From Enterococcus_C asini_A (GTDB lineage Bacteria > Bacillota > Bacilli > Lactobacillales > Enterococcaceae), in NCBI RefSeq assembly GCF_031928785.1, contig NZ_JARQAL010000004.1: a stretch of 64,000 nucleotides of DNA; one strand, 5' to 3'. Shown here one piece after another: positions 41,314 to 50,588 of this stretch; position 1 is the first letter of the stretch; every line of letters starts with the position of its first letter. The position numbers and the translations under genes are program-made. The notes beneath the pieces are model-generated. The model saw nothing but the letters and a program-made list of their open reading frames with translations. It made no database searches and had not been told where the DNA came from.

Positions 41314-41359
41314 TTTATTTGCTCTTAATCTGAATGACACAGTTTCACCGCTCATTTTA

Positions 41360-42028
41360 TTAAGCAGAAGTCTTACTAGCGGGATCTAGTCGGCGTTCAA
41401 TCAAGCCTAAGAGCCAGTCGGTAATAATTGCCATTAAGGCTGTGGGCAATGCTCCGGCAAGGATAATCGAAGCGCCGTCTGTAGCGTTGGTGCCGCGAAT
41501 GATGATATCTCCTAAGCCACCAGCGCCTACAAAAGCGCCAATAGCGGTAATTCCAATGGCGACAACGAGGGCATTGCGAATACCTGCCATAATCACCGAT
41601 ACAGAAAGAGGCAGTTCAATCATGTACAATCGTTGCCAAGCAGTCATCCCCATGCCTTTGCCCACATCGAGAATATCTTTGTCTACTTGGTTCATCCCGG
41701 TATAGGTATTTTTAATAATCGGCAACAGGGAATAAAGAAAGACCGTGGTAATCACCACATTGACGCCGAGTCCCATGCCAATCATCAAAATGGAAATCAT
41801 GGCCAGAGAAGGCACTGTTTGGATAATATTGGCTAAGCGAATGACCCAGTCTGCCAGTTTGTGGTGGCGACTGATCCAAATCCCTAATGGAATCGCAATG
41901 ATGGCCGCAAAAGCCACTCCGTAAATCGAAATCAGAAAATGCCGGAGAAATTGGCTAAAGACATAGCTGCCGTTTTGTTGATAATAATAGAAAAACTGTT
42001 GCAGTAAATTCAGCTCTTGTAAGTCCAT
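41360..42028 (-). CDS. Osmoprotectant ABC transporter permease (OpuCD/OpuBD type)
   Basis: The 222-residue protein has five or six transmembrane helices and the BPD_transp_1 loop motif TGMNQVDKDILDVGKGMGMTAWQRLY. The first half resembles the other permease of the operon, encoded at 42956-43591. It is the last gene of a four-gene operon (ATPase, permease, binding protein, permease), the layout of OpuB/OpuC systems that import choline, carnitine or glycine betaine under osmotic stress. Confidence 0.88.
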   Translation of the reverse strand: MDLQELNLLQQFFYYYQQNGSYVFSQFLRHFLISIYGVAFAAIIAIPLGIWISRHHKLADWVIRLANIIQTVPSLAMISILMIGMGLGVNVVITTVFLYSLLPIIKNTYTGMNQVDKDILDVGKGMGMTAWQRLYMIELPLSVSVIMAGIRNALVVAIGITAIGAFVGAGGLGDIIIRGTNATDGASIILAGALPTALMAIITDWLLGLIERRLDPASKTSA

Positions 42029-42031
42029 GGC

Positions 42032-42955
42032 TTATTCCTCCTTTTCGAAATAGTTGTGGTCAGCTAAAAAACTTTGGGCAACAATACTCGGTTCCACCAA
42101 GTTATTATCGGCTTCATAGTTTAGTTTTTGCATTTGTTCTGTGTCAATTTTGCCGGCTAATTTGGCAATGGCATCTTTAACTTCGGGGGACTCTTTTAAT
42201 AAACCGTTACTAATCACCGCTGCCGCATCATAAGGCGGGAAGAAGTGACGGTCATCTTCTAACATGACCAAATCGTAACTAGCAATCCGTCCGTCGGTGG
42301 AATAGCCTAAGACGATATCCATTTTCCCAGCAGCTACCGCATCATAGACTAAGCCGATTTGCATCGGTAAGATACTCTCGAAACTAAAGCCGTATTCTTC
42401 TTTAAAGCCTTCATACCCATCGCCTTCTCGGGTAATCCAAGCAGTATCCACACCGGCTACTAATTCGCCAGCATGATCAGCTAAATCACTGACGGTCTTC
42501 AAGTTGTATTTTTCGGCAGTGTCCTTTCTCACGAGAAAGATATACGTGTTGTCAAAACCATAAGAAGGCATGTACGTTTGATCAAAGCGACTGGCAAATT
42601 CTTTTTTGACAATCTTAAAAGCTTCCTCAGGGTCTTTTGTCGGCTCTAAGTTAAGGGTGGTAGTCAAGTCAGTTCCCGTATAGCGGGCTGCTGACACTTG
42701 GGCATCACCTTGCATCATCGCTTGATGATTAATCGTAGTGGTAGCGAGATTGTTAATAATCGTGGTTTCTTTATCGGTATCGTGTTCGATCATTTCCGCC
42801 ACCAAAGAAGCGAGAATCTGAGCTTCAGAGGTGATCCCCCCGGTGATGGCGATGGTATTGTCACTAGTGGCTGTAGCAAGTCCTGGTAAGGAACAGCTGG
42901 CCAATGTCAACAGACTGACCAGAAGCAATAGTAAACTACTTAGTTTGCGTTTCAT
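42032..42955 (-). CDS. Osmoprotectant-binding lipoprotein (OpuCC/OpuBC type)
   Basis: The 307-residue protein has a lipoprotein signal with lipobox LASCS at about residue 18-22. The mature part is a periplasmic-binding fold of the OpuAC type (IAITGGITSEAQILASLVAEMIEHD, LGYSTDGRIASYDLVMLEDDRHFFPPYDAAAVI). It captures quaternary ammonium compounds outside the membrane and delivers them to the two permeases. It lies between the permease genes, with 0-3 nt gaps on both sides. Confidence 0.9.
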   Translation of the reverse strand: MKRKLSSLLLLLVSLLTLASCSLPGLATATSDNTIAITGGITSEAQILASLVAEMIEHDTDKETTIINNLATTTINHQAMMQGDAQVSAARYTGTDLTTTLNLEPTKDPEEAFKIVKKEFASRFDQTYMPSYGFDNTYIFLVRKDTAEKYNLKTVSDLADHAGELVAGVDTAWITREGDGYEGFKEEYGFSFESILPMQIGLVYDAVAAGKMDIVLGYSTDGRIASYDLVMLEDDRHFFPPYDAAAVISNGLLKESPEVKDAIAKLAGKIDTEQMQKLNYEADNNLVEPSIVAQSFLADHNYFEKEE

Positions 42956-43591
42956 TTAATTGGCCTCCTTTGTCGTTCTCGGGGTTAGTCGTTTTTCCAA
43001 AATCCCTAAGAAAAAGTCGGCAGCTAAAGCCAAAATCGTTACCGGAATCGTACCGGCAAAAATCAATGGAGGCTGGTAGTTGTTTAAACCGGAGAAGATT
43101 AAATCTCCCAAACCGCCAGCACCAATGTAAGAAGCCAATGTAGCCCAGGCAATCACATAGACTGCAGCCAGACGAATCCCCGCCATAATCGTAGGCAAGG
43201 CTAGGGGCAGTTCTACCATGCGAATGGACTCAAAATTGGTCATGCCCATGCCTTTTGCCACATCGCGATAATTGGCATCGACATTTTTCATTCCAATATA
43301 AGTGTTGCGCAAAATCGGAAGTAAAGAATAGATAAACAACGCGATAATCGCTGGCAGTTTTCCTACCCCGAAAAAAGGAATCATCAAAGCGAGTAGGGCC
43401 AATGAAGGCACTGTCTGCAAAGCGCTGGTAATGCTGATGACCACATTGGCGATTTTGGGTGTGCGGGTTAAGACAATTCCTAAAGGCACTGCTATTAAAA
43501 TGCCAATTACCAAAGCGATAATGGAAATATACAAGTGTTCGGCGCTTTTAGAAAGCATCTGACTGCCGTATTGATTGAAAAAGTTGCTCAT
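42956..43591 (-). CDS. Osmoprotectant ABC transporter permease (OpuCB/OpuBB type)
   Basis: The 211-residue protein has about six hydrophobic segments and the ATPase-docking motif TYIGMKNVDANYRDVAKGMGMTNFESIR. It closely resembles the other permease of the operon and pairs with it. The gap to the ATPase gene upstream is 2 nt. Confidence 0.9.
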   Translation of the reverse strand: MSNFFNQYGSQMLSKSAEHLYISIIALVIGILIAVPLGIVLTRTPKIANVVISITSALQTVPSLALLALMIPFFGVGKLPAIIALFIYSLLPILRNTYIGMKNVDANYRDVAKGMGMTNFESIRMVELPLALPTIMAGIRLAAVYVIAWATLASYIGAGGLGDLIFSGLNNYQPPLIFAGTIPVTILALAADFFLGILEKRLTPRTTKEAN

Positions 43592-43593
43592 TT

Positions 43594-44757
43594 TTAAGCA
43601 CCCTCTTTCGCTGATTCCACGGCCTCGCTAATGGTTTGCTCATCGCCCCAAAGCACATCGTAAACAATGTCCACTAAAGAAGCTCTGGTCAAAATCCCCA
43701 CCACTCGCTTTTGGTCATCTACCACAGGGACATACTTCAATCCCCGTTTCAAGATTCGTTGCAGCACGTGGCGCAATTGGGTATTTTGATTTACATGAAA
43801 GACTTCGGTGTTTAAAATATCGCCTACACTGGTAGCTTTCCCTCGCATTTTGTCCATGGTTTCCACGTCGATAAAGCCTTTTAAGACTTGACTGTCATCT
43901 GTCACCAATAAGGTATCCACTCGTTTTTCCCGCATAAGTTTAATGGCTTCTCGCAAGGATTTCTCAGGAGTGATGGTGATGGCGTGGCTTAACATGACTT
44001 CGCCTACGCGGGTTGTATCAGGCTTCGCTTGCAATAAGCGCTCTTCACCAATCAACTCTTCCACAAATTCATTGGCTGGATGGTGCAAAATATTTTCCGG
44101 CGTATCGAATTGAATCACTTTGCCGTGGCTCATGATTACAATACGATTGGCCAATTTCAATGCTTCGTCCATATCATGGGTTACAAAAATAATGGTTTTG
44201 CCGAGACGTTCTTGCAAATCTTTTACTAAATCTTGCAGTGCATCTCTTGTAATGGGATCCAGTGCGCCAAAGGGTTCATCCATTAAAATGATGTCTTGGT
44301 CCGCAGCAAGGGCTCGCACCACACCAATTCGTTGTTGTTGCCCGCCAGAAAGCTCACTAGGGTAGCGGTCAAGCATTTCACGAGGCAGTTCCACTAAATC
44401 AATCATTTTTTCCGCTGTTTGATTCCGCTTGTTTTCATCTACTTTTAGCAAGCGTTGCACTAAAGTGATGTTTTCTCGAATGGTCATGTGGGGAATCAGT
44501 CCGATATTTTGAATGACGTAGCCGATTTTACGCCGTAATTCCACGGGATTTAATGCTTGAATATCTTGGTCATCAATGAGAATTTTGCCTTTGGTGGGTT
44601 CATTCATTCGGTTAATCATGCGCATGCAAGTGGTTTTGCCAGAACCTGATGTGCCGATAAAACAGATGAATTCCCCCTTGTCAAAAGACAGATTCACATC
44701 TTCTACGGCCATTTTTCCGCCTTTGTAGATTTTCGTTACTTCTTGAAATTCGATCAA
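43594..44757 (-). CDS. Osmoprotectant ABC transporter ATPase with CBS domains (OpuCA/OpuBA type)
   Basis: The 387-residue protein starts with TTG 44757 behind AAGAGGCG; the frame extends to 44844 but that part is not family-like. The ATPase domain (1-240) has Walker A GTSGSGKTTC, signature LSGGQQQRIGVVRAL, Walker B IILMDEPFGALD, and VTHDMDEAL. Two CBS domains follow (about 260-375; AITITPEKSLREAIKLMRE and YVPVVDDQKRVVGILTRASL). In this family CBS domains tune transport to ionic strength or cyclic-di-AMP. It is the first gene of the operon. Confidence 0.92.
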   Translation of the reverse strand: MIEFQEVTKIYKGGKMAVEDVNLSFDKGEFICFIGTSGSGKTTCMRMINRMNEPTKGKILIDDQDIQALNPVELRRKIGYVIQNIGLIPHMTIRENITLVQRLLKVDENKRNQTAEKMIDLVELPREMLDRYPSELSGGQQQRIGVVRALAADQDIILMDEPFGALDPITRDALQDLVKDLQERLGKTIIFVTHDMDEALKLANRIVIMSHGKVIQFDTPENILHHPANEFVEELIGEERLLQAKPDTTRVGEVMLSHAITITPEKSLREAIKLMREKRVDTLLVTDDSQVLKGFIDVETMDKMRGKATSVGDILNTEVFHVNQNTQLRHVLQRILKRGLKYVPVVDDQKRVVGILTRASLVDIVYDVLWGDEQTISEAVESAKEGA

Positions 44758-44792
44758 TTGAATTCGCCTCTTTCTGTTCAGTTTTCCTGTAG

Positions 44793-44846
44793 GGTTGTTT
44801 GAGGGATTTTTGAAAAAAGTGTAAAAATCGTCAAAAATCCACAACC
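44793..44846. promoter_or_regulatory. Inverted repeat in the leader of the osmoprotectant operon
   Basis: GGATTTTTGA (44804-44813) and TCAAAAATCC (44831-44840) are perfect complements, flanked by a second GGTTGT/ACAACC pair. It lies 36 nt or more upstream of the ATPase start codon and could be an operator or a leader hairpin. The rest of the gap 44758-45156 holds only a TG-extended TAAAAT (45118-45123), a likely -10 for queA. Confidence 0.45.
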
Positions 44847-45156
44847 TCGCATTATTATTGTGACAAAAAATTCTTATATCCGCAAATCTACCGCCTTTTC
44901 TTCAAAGGGCTTTCTCATATTAAAAAGAAAATCGATTGGTAATTTGCAGAAAATAGCCATTTTTTATAAAAGCTTCCATCCTTGTCCTGAAAACCTTGTG
45001 GCGACTTTTGGGGAATTCTATTTAAAGTCTTCAAAGTTGTTCTCATAGTTTTCACAGAAATCAAAGGGATTGCACGTCGCTAAAATGCCCTTTGTCGATA
45101 AAGGCGAGAAAACGTGCTAAAATAGCTAAGACAATGCAGAGAAAAGAGTGACGGAA

Positions 45157-46188
45157 ATGTTAACAACAGAAGATTTTGATTTTGACTTACCAGAAGAACT
45201 CATTGCCCAAACTCCATTAGCTGATCGCAGTGCGTCCCGTTTGTTGGTTTTAGATCACAAAACAGGGAGTGTGGAGGACAAACACTTCAGCGATATTTTA
45301 GAGGAATTAAACCCCGGGGATGCTTTGGTGATGAATGATACTCGGGTGCTGCCTGCTCGTTTGTATGGAGAAAAACCTGACACGGGCGGTCATTTGGAAG
45401 TCTTGCTTTTGACCAATACCAAAGGAGACACGTGGGAAACCTTGATTAAACCTGCGAAACGAGCCAAAGTCGGTACGAAGATTTCATTTGGAGATGGGCG
45501 TTTACAAGCAGTAGTGGAAGAAGAATTGGAACACGGAGGCCGGGTTATCACTTTTAGCTATGAAGGAATCTTTTTAGAAATATTGGAATCATTAGGGGAA
45601 ATGCCTTTGCCACCGTATATCAAAGAGCGCCTAGAAGATCCTGATCGCTACCAAACCGTTTATGCCAAAGAAAATGGCTCCGCCGCTGCACCTACTGCGG
45701 GACTCCACTTTACAAAAGAACTTTTGGAAAAAATCCAAGCAAAAGGTGTGGAATTGGTGTATCTCACGTTACACGTAGGCTTAGGCACATTCCGCCCGGT
45801 GAGTGTGGACAATATTGCCGACCATCAAATGCACAGTGAATTTTACCGTCTCACCGAAGAAGCTGCTGGAAAACTTCGGAAAGTAAAAGAAGGAGGCGGA
45901 CGGATTGTTGCTGTAGGAACCACTTCCATTCGCACATTGGAAACCATCGGCACAAAGTTTAACGGTGAAATCAAAGCCGATAGTGGCTGGACGGATATCT
46001 TTATTACCCCTGGTTATACGTTTAAAGTAGTGGATGCTTTTTCAACCAACTTCCACTTGCCAAAATCCACTTTGGTGATGTTGGTATCTGCCTTTGCCGG
46101 ACGTGATCAAGTGCTGGCGGCGTACCATCACGCCATTGAAGAAGGCTACCGCTTCTTTAGTTTTGGCGATGCCATGTTTGTGAAATAG
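45157..46188 (+). CDS. queA: S-adenosylmethionine:tRNA ribosyltransferase-isomerase
   Basis: The 343-residue protein starts at ATG 45157 (MLTTEDFDFDLPEELIAQ), the usual QueA N-terminus; GTG 45148 would add three residues. Family signatures include DTRVLPARLYG, PLPPYIKERLEDPDRYQTVYA, GSAAAPTAGLHFT and HVGLGTFRPV. It moves the ribosyl part of SAM onto preQ1-modified tRNA to give epoxyqueuosine. tgt, the previous step of this pathway, lies 4.4 kb downstream on the same strand. Confidence 0.95.
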   Translation: MLTTEDFDFDLPEELIAQTPLADRSASRLLVLDHKTGSVEDKHFSDILEELNPGDALVMNDTRVLPARLYGEKPDTGGHLEVLLLTNTKGDTWETLIKPAKRAKVGTKISFGDGRLQAVVEEELEHGGRVITFSYEGIFLEILESLGEMPLPPYIKERLEDPDRYQTVYAKENGSAAAPTAGLHFTKELLEKIQAKGVELVYLTLHVGLGTFRPVSVDNIADHQMHSEFYRLTEEAAGKLRKVKEGGGRIVAVGTTSIRTLETIGTKFNGEIKADSGWTDIFITPGYTFKVVDAFSTNFHLPKSTLVMLVSAFAGRDQVLAAYHHAIEEGYRFFSFGDAMFVK

Positions 46189-46208
46189 CTTTTCGAGTTT
46201 GTAATTTG

Positions 46209-46272
46209 GTTGGTCTGACTTTCGGTGAATTGCCTAAGTGCAATGAAACTAAAGGCAAGGCCAACTTTTTTT
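46209..46272 (+). terminator. Terminator after queA
   Basis: GTTGGTC (46209-46215) pairs with GGCCAAC, and TTGCC with GGCAA inside it, followed by seven T. Confidence 0.75.
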
Positions 46273-46344
46273 ATCATCACGATAGTAATTCGACGTTCTG
46301 GATAAAGGCGCCTACTTGAAAGAGAAGGGGCAGTTTGAGAGACA

Positions 46345-46727
46345 AAAAAATAGGACGGGCTCTCGAAAGCCCGTCCTTATTTAATGGAAGGATTTGTTGA
46401 AAAGGGTTAGTTGACAGATTATACATGCAACGTAAGAAATCTCTTGTCATAAACAAAAAACTTTGTCTTCACTACATTTTCTACTCTAAAATCATGTGGA
46501 ACTTGTTTCGGTATACTAATGTGTTACTTGGTTACGTATCTTTTGTAAATTGTTTCCGTGTTGTCTGTAATGCTTTGTGCAACCTTATGATACGCATTCA
46601 CTATTTGTAAGGCTTACCCCGCACATATAAATCTAGGTGAATCTTGTACGTCGAACAACTTTTTATACTTGTTTACTTTTCTTATCTTCTCGAGATCTCC
46701 TTTCCAACAAATTCTATCCTTCCTTAC
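46345..46727 (-). other. Candidate minus-strand transcription unit: small RNA or decayed gene
   Basis: On the minus strand a promoter (TTGAAA at 46762-46757, 17 bp, TATACT at 46739-46734) faces a hairpin terminator at 46377-46352 (AGGACGGGCT/AGCCCGTCCT) followed by ATTTTTTT. The AT-rich stretch between has no full gene. One minus frame is unusually open: from ATG 46733 it codes 41 residues (ending FDVQDSPRFICAG), then after a stop reopens twice (IVNAYHKVAQSITDNTETIY; HISIPKQVPHDFRVENVV) with only three stops to about 46412. It may be a decayed gene or a long RNA; I recognise neither. The whole gap 46189-46907 otherwise holds the queA terminator and the ATPase promoter. Confidence 0.35.
46352..46377 (-). 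terminator. Strong hairpin terminator, best on the minus strand
   Basis: AGGACGGGCT and AGCCCGTCCT form a perfect 10-bp GC-rich stem around a 6-nt loop. The minus-strand side continues into ATTTTTTT, while the plus side is only TATTTAA. Confidence 0.8.
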
Positions 46728-46836
46728 ACACATAGTATAGCATGAATTGGAATCGTTTTCAATAGATTTGGTTATCTTTTGTAAATTTAATTAAACTGTG
46801 AATTTTTGTCAAAATTATGAAAATATAGTCAATCAT

Positions 46837-46866
46837 TTGATGAATTAAAAAAATCCATGTTATAGT
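46837..46866 (+). promoter_or_regulatory. Promoter of the P-type ATPase gene
   Basis: TTGATG at 46837-46842 and TATAGT at 46861-46866 are separated by 18 bp. The start codon lies 41 nt further on behind ATGGAGGAATACAG. Confidence 0.65.
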
Positions 46867-46907
46867 TAAAGTAGCTTTAATCAAAAAAATATAATGGAGG
46901 AATACAG

Positions 46908-49544
46908 ATGGATGAATACAAAAAGACGATTCCTACAGTAGTGGAGGCGCTGGCTACTGACCCTGATCAAGGGCTGAATCAGGCCACAGCAGCCAAGCGC
47001 TTCAAGGAAAATGGTCCCAATCGTTTTGAAGAAGCAAAGAAGGATTCACTAGCCAAGAAAATTTTACACAGTCTCATGGATTTTACTACCATTGTTTTAT
47101 TAGTAGCCGCGGCGATTTCCTTTTATACAGCGATTGCCACCAATCACGGGGATTATTTTGAAGGACTGTTAATTATTGCCATTGTTGTGATTAATTCCTT
47201 TTTAGCCATTTACCAAGAAGGCAATGCGGAAAAGGCGTTAGAAGCCTTGCAAGACATGAACAAACAGACGGCTCTTGTAATCAGAGACGGCCAGCAAGTG
47301 GAAATCAATGCAGAAGAGTTGGTAGTAGGGGATCTTTTAGTCTTAGAAAATGGGGCGATGATTCCCGCGGATGCTCGGTTAATTCAAACTTCCCAAATGC
47401 GAATTGAGGAGTCTGCCTTAACCGGGGAGAGTGAAGCAGTAGAAAAAGAGGCCAATTTTGTAGCAGAGGGTGACCTACCTTTAGGAGATCAGCTTAATAT
47501 GGTCTTTAAAGGCTGTACAGTGGTCAATGGTCGTGGTCGCGGGATTGTCACCGCCACAGGGATGGAGACGGAAATGGGGAAAATTGCCGGTCTCCTTGGT
47601 AGCACTGGACCGCAAACTACGCCGATGCAAAAACGGCTGGATCAATTGGGCAAACGAATCAGCATAATCGCCCTCGCTGCGGCAGCTTTTGTCTTTTTCT
47701 TAGGCTATCTGCAAAATGAAGAACTTTTGGATATGTTTTTAACTGCGGTTTCTCTCGCCGTTGCTGCTGTGCCCGAAACCTTAATGGTGATTGTCACGTT
47801 GACTTTAGCCTATGGTGTACAAAAAATGGCTAAGAAAAACGCCATTATTCGTCGTTTGCCAGCAGTGGAAACGCTAGGCACAGCTAGTGTCATTTGTTCT
47901 GATAAGACCGGAACGTTGACCCAAAATAAAATGCGGGTGCGTCGAGTGTGGTCTCATGGCGATGTGGTGACAGATGTGGAAGACCAGATGACAGACGAAG
48001 CCATGGAAGTTTTGAAAATTGCTACTTTGTGTACCGATGTTTTGGTCACAAAAGACGAAGAGGGGGAAAAAGAATACCAAGGCAACCCAACTGAGCGGGC
48101 CATTGTCCGGGCGGTGGAAGAAAGTTACCACACCAAAAAAGAATTAGACGAAGAATACCCCAGAATCGGCGAAATTCCCTTTGATTCACAGCGGAAAATG
48201 ATGACTACGGTGCATAAAAAAGGCAAAAAATACTTATCCGTCACCAAGGGCGCTTTTGATGTTTTATTACCGAAATTTCACTATGGGGATCTGGAAAAAG
48301 CCACCATCGTCAACGATCGTTTCGGTAAACGAGCTTTACGGGTAATTGCAGTAGGCTACCGGATTTTTGAGGAAAAGCCTAGTGAAATGACCTCAGAATA
48401 TTTGGAACAAGACTTGCAACTCTTAGGATTAATTGGCATGATTGACCCTCCACGGCCAGAAAGTAAAGGAGCCATTGCCAAGGCAAAACGAGCAGGGATT
48501 ACCACCGTGATGATCACCGGTGATCATGTGGTCACCGCCAGTGCGATTGCCAAAGAGTTGGGGATTTTGACCAATCAAAAACAAGCGTTAACTGGTGCGC
48601 AATTGCAAAAAATGAGTGACGAAGAATTGGATCAAAAAGTGAAGAAACTGCGGGTCTATGCGCGGGTGACGCCAGAAGATAAAATTCGGATCGTGAAATC
48701 TTGGCAGCGCACAGGAGCCGTAGTGGCCATGACTGGAGATGGGGTCAATGATGCTCCGGCCTTAAAAGCCAGTGATGTGGGTTGCGCCATGGGGATCACC
48801 GGAACAGACGTAGCCCAAGGTGCGGCAGATATGATTTTAACGGATGATAATTTTGCTACCATTGTGGATGCAGTAGCCCAAGGGCGTACGGTCTATCAAA
48901 ATGTGCGCAAAGCGGTGAATTTCCTGTTAAGTTGTAATATTTCCGAGATTTTTATCGTCGTGATTGCCATGCTCCTAGGTTGGGGCTCACCTTTTACAGC
49001 CGTGCAATTGCTCTTTGTTAATGTAATTGCAGATGGCTTGCCTGGTTTTGCGCTAGGCCGAGAACCAGCCGAAGCGGGAATTATGGAAGAAGCACCGATT
49101 CCTGCTCATGAGAGTATCTTTGCTCGAGGGCTAGGCAAGAAAATCGCCATTAATGCAGCCAGCTTTACTTTCGTGACTCTCTTTGGCTATTACTTAGGCC
49201 GTTTTGGCGAAACCATCAGCCATTGGGTAGCAGCCAGTCCAGAAGTAGGACAAACGGTGGCTTTTCTTGTTTTGGTTTATTCTTCTATTTTACATGTCTT
49301 TAATGTTCGTAGCAGTCGCTCTATTTTTCAAGTCCGCTTAGCTTCGAATAAATCGTTGTTTGAAATGGCAGTTTTGGCCATTTTAATCACCACGGCAGTG
49401 GCCTTGTTGCCAATAACACAAGAGTTATTTAATCTGGTGTCCATTAGCTTAAATCATTGGCTGCTAGTGGCAATCCTTTCCATTGTACCGATTTTCATCA
49501 ATGAGATGATTAAGTTTCATTTCTCTCCGGAAGAGGAAGCGTGA
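46908..49544 (+). CDS. P-type cation-transporting ATPase, calcium (PMCA/SERCA) type
   Basis: The 878-residue protein has the P2-type layout: an N-terminal cation ATPase segment, two helices, an actuator domain with LTGESEAVEK, the phosphorylation motif CSDKTGTLTQNKM, the nucleotide domain (KGAFDVLLP), the hinge AMTGDGVNDAPALKASDVG, and six C-terminal helices. Helix M4 has AAVPETLMVIVT and M6 has FVNVIADGLPGFALG; both keep the acidic and Asn residues used for calcium in SERCA pumps, though the PETLM variant differs from the common PEGLP. It probably exports calcium. It is transcribed alone from its own promoter. Confidence 0.9.
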   Translation: MDEYKKTIPTVVEALATDPDQGLNQATAAKRFKENGPNRFEEAKKDSLAKKILHSLMDFTTIVLLVAAAISFYTAIATNHGDYFEGLLIIAIVVINSFLAIYQEGNAEKALEALQDMNKQTALVIRDGQQVEINAEELVVGDLLVLENGAMIPADARLIQTSQMRIEESALTGESEAVEKEANFVAEGDLPLGDQLNMVFKGCTVVNGRGRGIVTATGMETEMGKIAGLLGSTGPQTTPMQKRLDQLGKRISIIALAAAAFVFFLGYLQNEELLDMFLTAVSLAVAAVPETLMVIVTLTLAYGVQKMAKKNAIIRRLPAVETLGTASVICSDKTGTLTQNKMRVRRVWSHGDVVTDVEDQMTDEAMEVLKIATLCTDVLVTKDEEGEKEYQGNPTERAIVRAVEESYHTKKELDEEYPRIGEIPFDSQRKMMTTVHKKGKKYLSVTKGAFDVLLPKFHYGDLEKATIVNDRFGKRALRVIAVGYRIFEEKPSEMTSEYLEQDLQLLGLIGMIDPPRPESKGAIAKAKRAGITTVMITGDHVVTASAIAKELGILTNQKQALTGAQLQKMSDEELDQKVKKLRVYARVTPEDKIRIVKSWQRTGAVVAMTGDGVNDAPALKASDVGCAMGITGTDVAQGAADMILTDDNFATIVDAVAQGRTVYQNVRKAVNFLLSCNISEIFIVVIAMLLGWGSPFTAVQLLFVNVIADGLPGFALGREPAEAGIMEEAPIPAHESIFARGLGKKIAINAASFTFVTLFGYYLGRFGETISHWVAASPEVGQTVAFLVLVYSSILHVFNVRSSRSIFQVRLASNKSLFEMAVLAILITTAVALLPITQELFNLVSISLNHWLLVAILSIVPIFINEMIKFHFSPEEEA

Positions 49545-49557
49545 GCATAAAAAATAC

Positions 49558-49584
49558 GGCCGGAGCGTTGTGCTCCGGCCTTTT
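49558..49584. terminator. Terminator after the P-type ATPase
   Basis: GGCCGGAGC and GCTCCGGCC form a perfect 9-bp stem with a 5-nt loop, followed by TTTT. It lies between convergent genes. Confidence 0.85.
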
Positions 49585-49591
49585 GAATACT

Positions 49592-50329
49592 TTAAAAAGT
49601 CACTGCTTCATCAGGTAGTGCGTTATAAAAAGCTGCTCTGGTGGTGTAATAATAAGGGATAAACCACAATAAACCAATTACCGTAATGCTGGCCAAAATG
49701 CCCCAGCCGATAAAGCTTAAGTCTAGTACAAAGAGTTGCCATTTGTAACCGTCCATTAGACGCCGGCTAGCAGTAATGCATTCCAAAGCATCCGGCTTTT
49801 CCCCAGTACCTTCATAAATATCGTAATAGATAAAATAACTTTGAGCATAGGAATAGCTTTTAATAATACCGGGAATCACTAATAATAAAGCCCACAGATA
49901 GCTAAAAATGGAAACTAGAATAAAAATCACGATTAAGCCTAAAAGATAAGGAGAACGGAAACAGCGAAAGGCATCGGCCACGCGATATGGTTCTTCCTTG
50001 CGTCCGCGAATGGCATCTAAGTACGTGAAGTTGATGCCACTTTGAATCACAATGCCAACCAAGCCGGCTACTAGACTGACTAAAGTGGTGCCCCCTAGAG
50101 AAGGAATCATTGCTAAAGCTGTAGCTAAATCCATTTCCCCGCTGGAATTATTCACAACCGTTTCACTTATCACGGTATTGGCCATTAAAGGTAATGACAC
50201 CAAAACAATTACTATCCAAACAATAATCATAATGAGTAAGCCAGGGACAATATTCATCACCATGGCACTCCCCCAACGCCCTCTTAAGGCATCTTTGGCC
50301 TCTTGTTTTAGTTCTTTTCTACTTTTCAT
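49592..50329 (-). CDS. DUF975 integral membrane protein
   Basis: The 245-residue protein starts at ATG 50329 (MKSRKELKQEAKDALRGRWG) behind GGGAGAAAAGT; an upstream ATG at 50359 is not family-like. The N-terminal SRKELKQEAK motif, about five or six transmembrane helices and the segment GIIKSYSYAQSYFIYYD mark DUF975. Function is unknown. It is a single-gene unit facing the P-type ATPase. Confidence 0.85.
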   Translation of the reverse strand: MKSRKELKQEAKDALRGRWGSAMVMNIVPGLLIMIIVWIVIVLVSLPLMANTVISETVVNNSSGEMDLATALAMIPSLGGTTLVSLVAGLVGIVIQSGINFTYLDAIRGRKEEPYRVADAFRCFRSPYLLGLIVIFILVSIFSYLWALLLVIPGIIKSYSYAQSYFIYYDIYEGTGEKPDALECITASRRLMDGYKWQLFVLDLSFIGWGILASITVIGLLWFIPYYYTTRAAFYNALPDEAVTF

Positions 50330-50503
50330 ACTTTTCTCCCTTCTAAATATAACAATCACCCTAACATTTTGATTGTCTTGCTCTCAGTATAGCAAATCGA
50401 GTCTCCCTCGTCTTTTGAAACAAACTTTTTACGAAGATATGCGAAAAAGAATAATCGAGTAGCCTTGTCCCTTTGGTATTTTCTTAAGAAGGATTGTGGG
50501 CGC

Positions 50504-50532
50504 TTTACTTTTTTTAGACCAACTATTATCAT
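50504..50532 (+). promoter_or_regulatory. Promoter of tgt
   Basis: TTTACT at 50504-50509 and TATCAT at 50527-50532 are 17 bp apart, about 55 nt before the tgt start codon. Confidence 0.55.
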
Positions 50533-50588
50533 AGGTGAGTTGAAGCAAGGCTTAGGCTGTTGTTACTAAAAGAGAAAGTAGGATCAAA

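Noticed and set aside
44860..45048. Plus-strand frame of 62 codons before queA
   Set aside because: Composition is unlike a protein gene and there is no ribosome site; conserved features are limited to the inverted repeat upstream.
46425..46610. Plus-strand frame of 61 codons in the queA/ATPase gap
   Set aside because: It has no ribosome site, is rich in Cys, Tyr and Asn in an AT-rich stretch, and lies opposite a more open minus-strand frame.
46345..46727. tmRNA or RNase P RNA
   Set aside because: Length would fit, but the tmRNA CCA end and tag region, and the RNase P core sequences, are absent.
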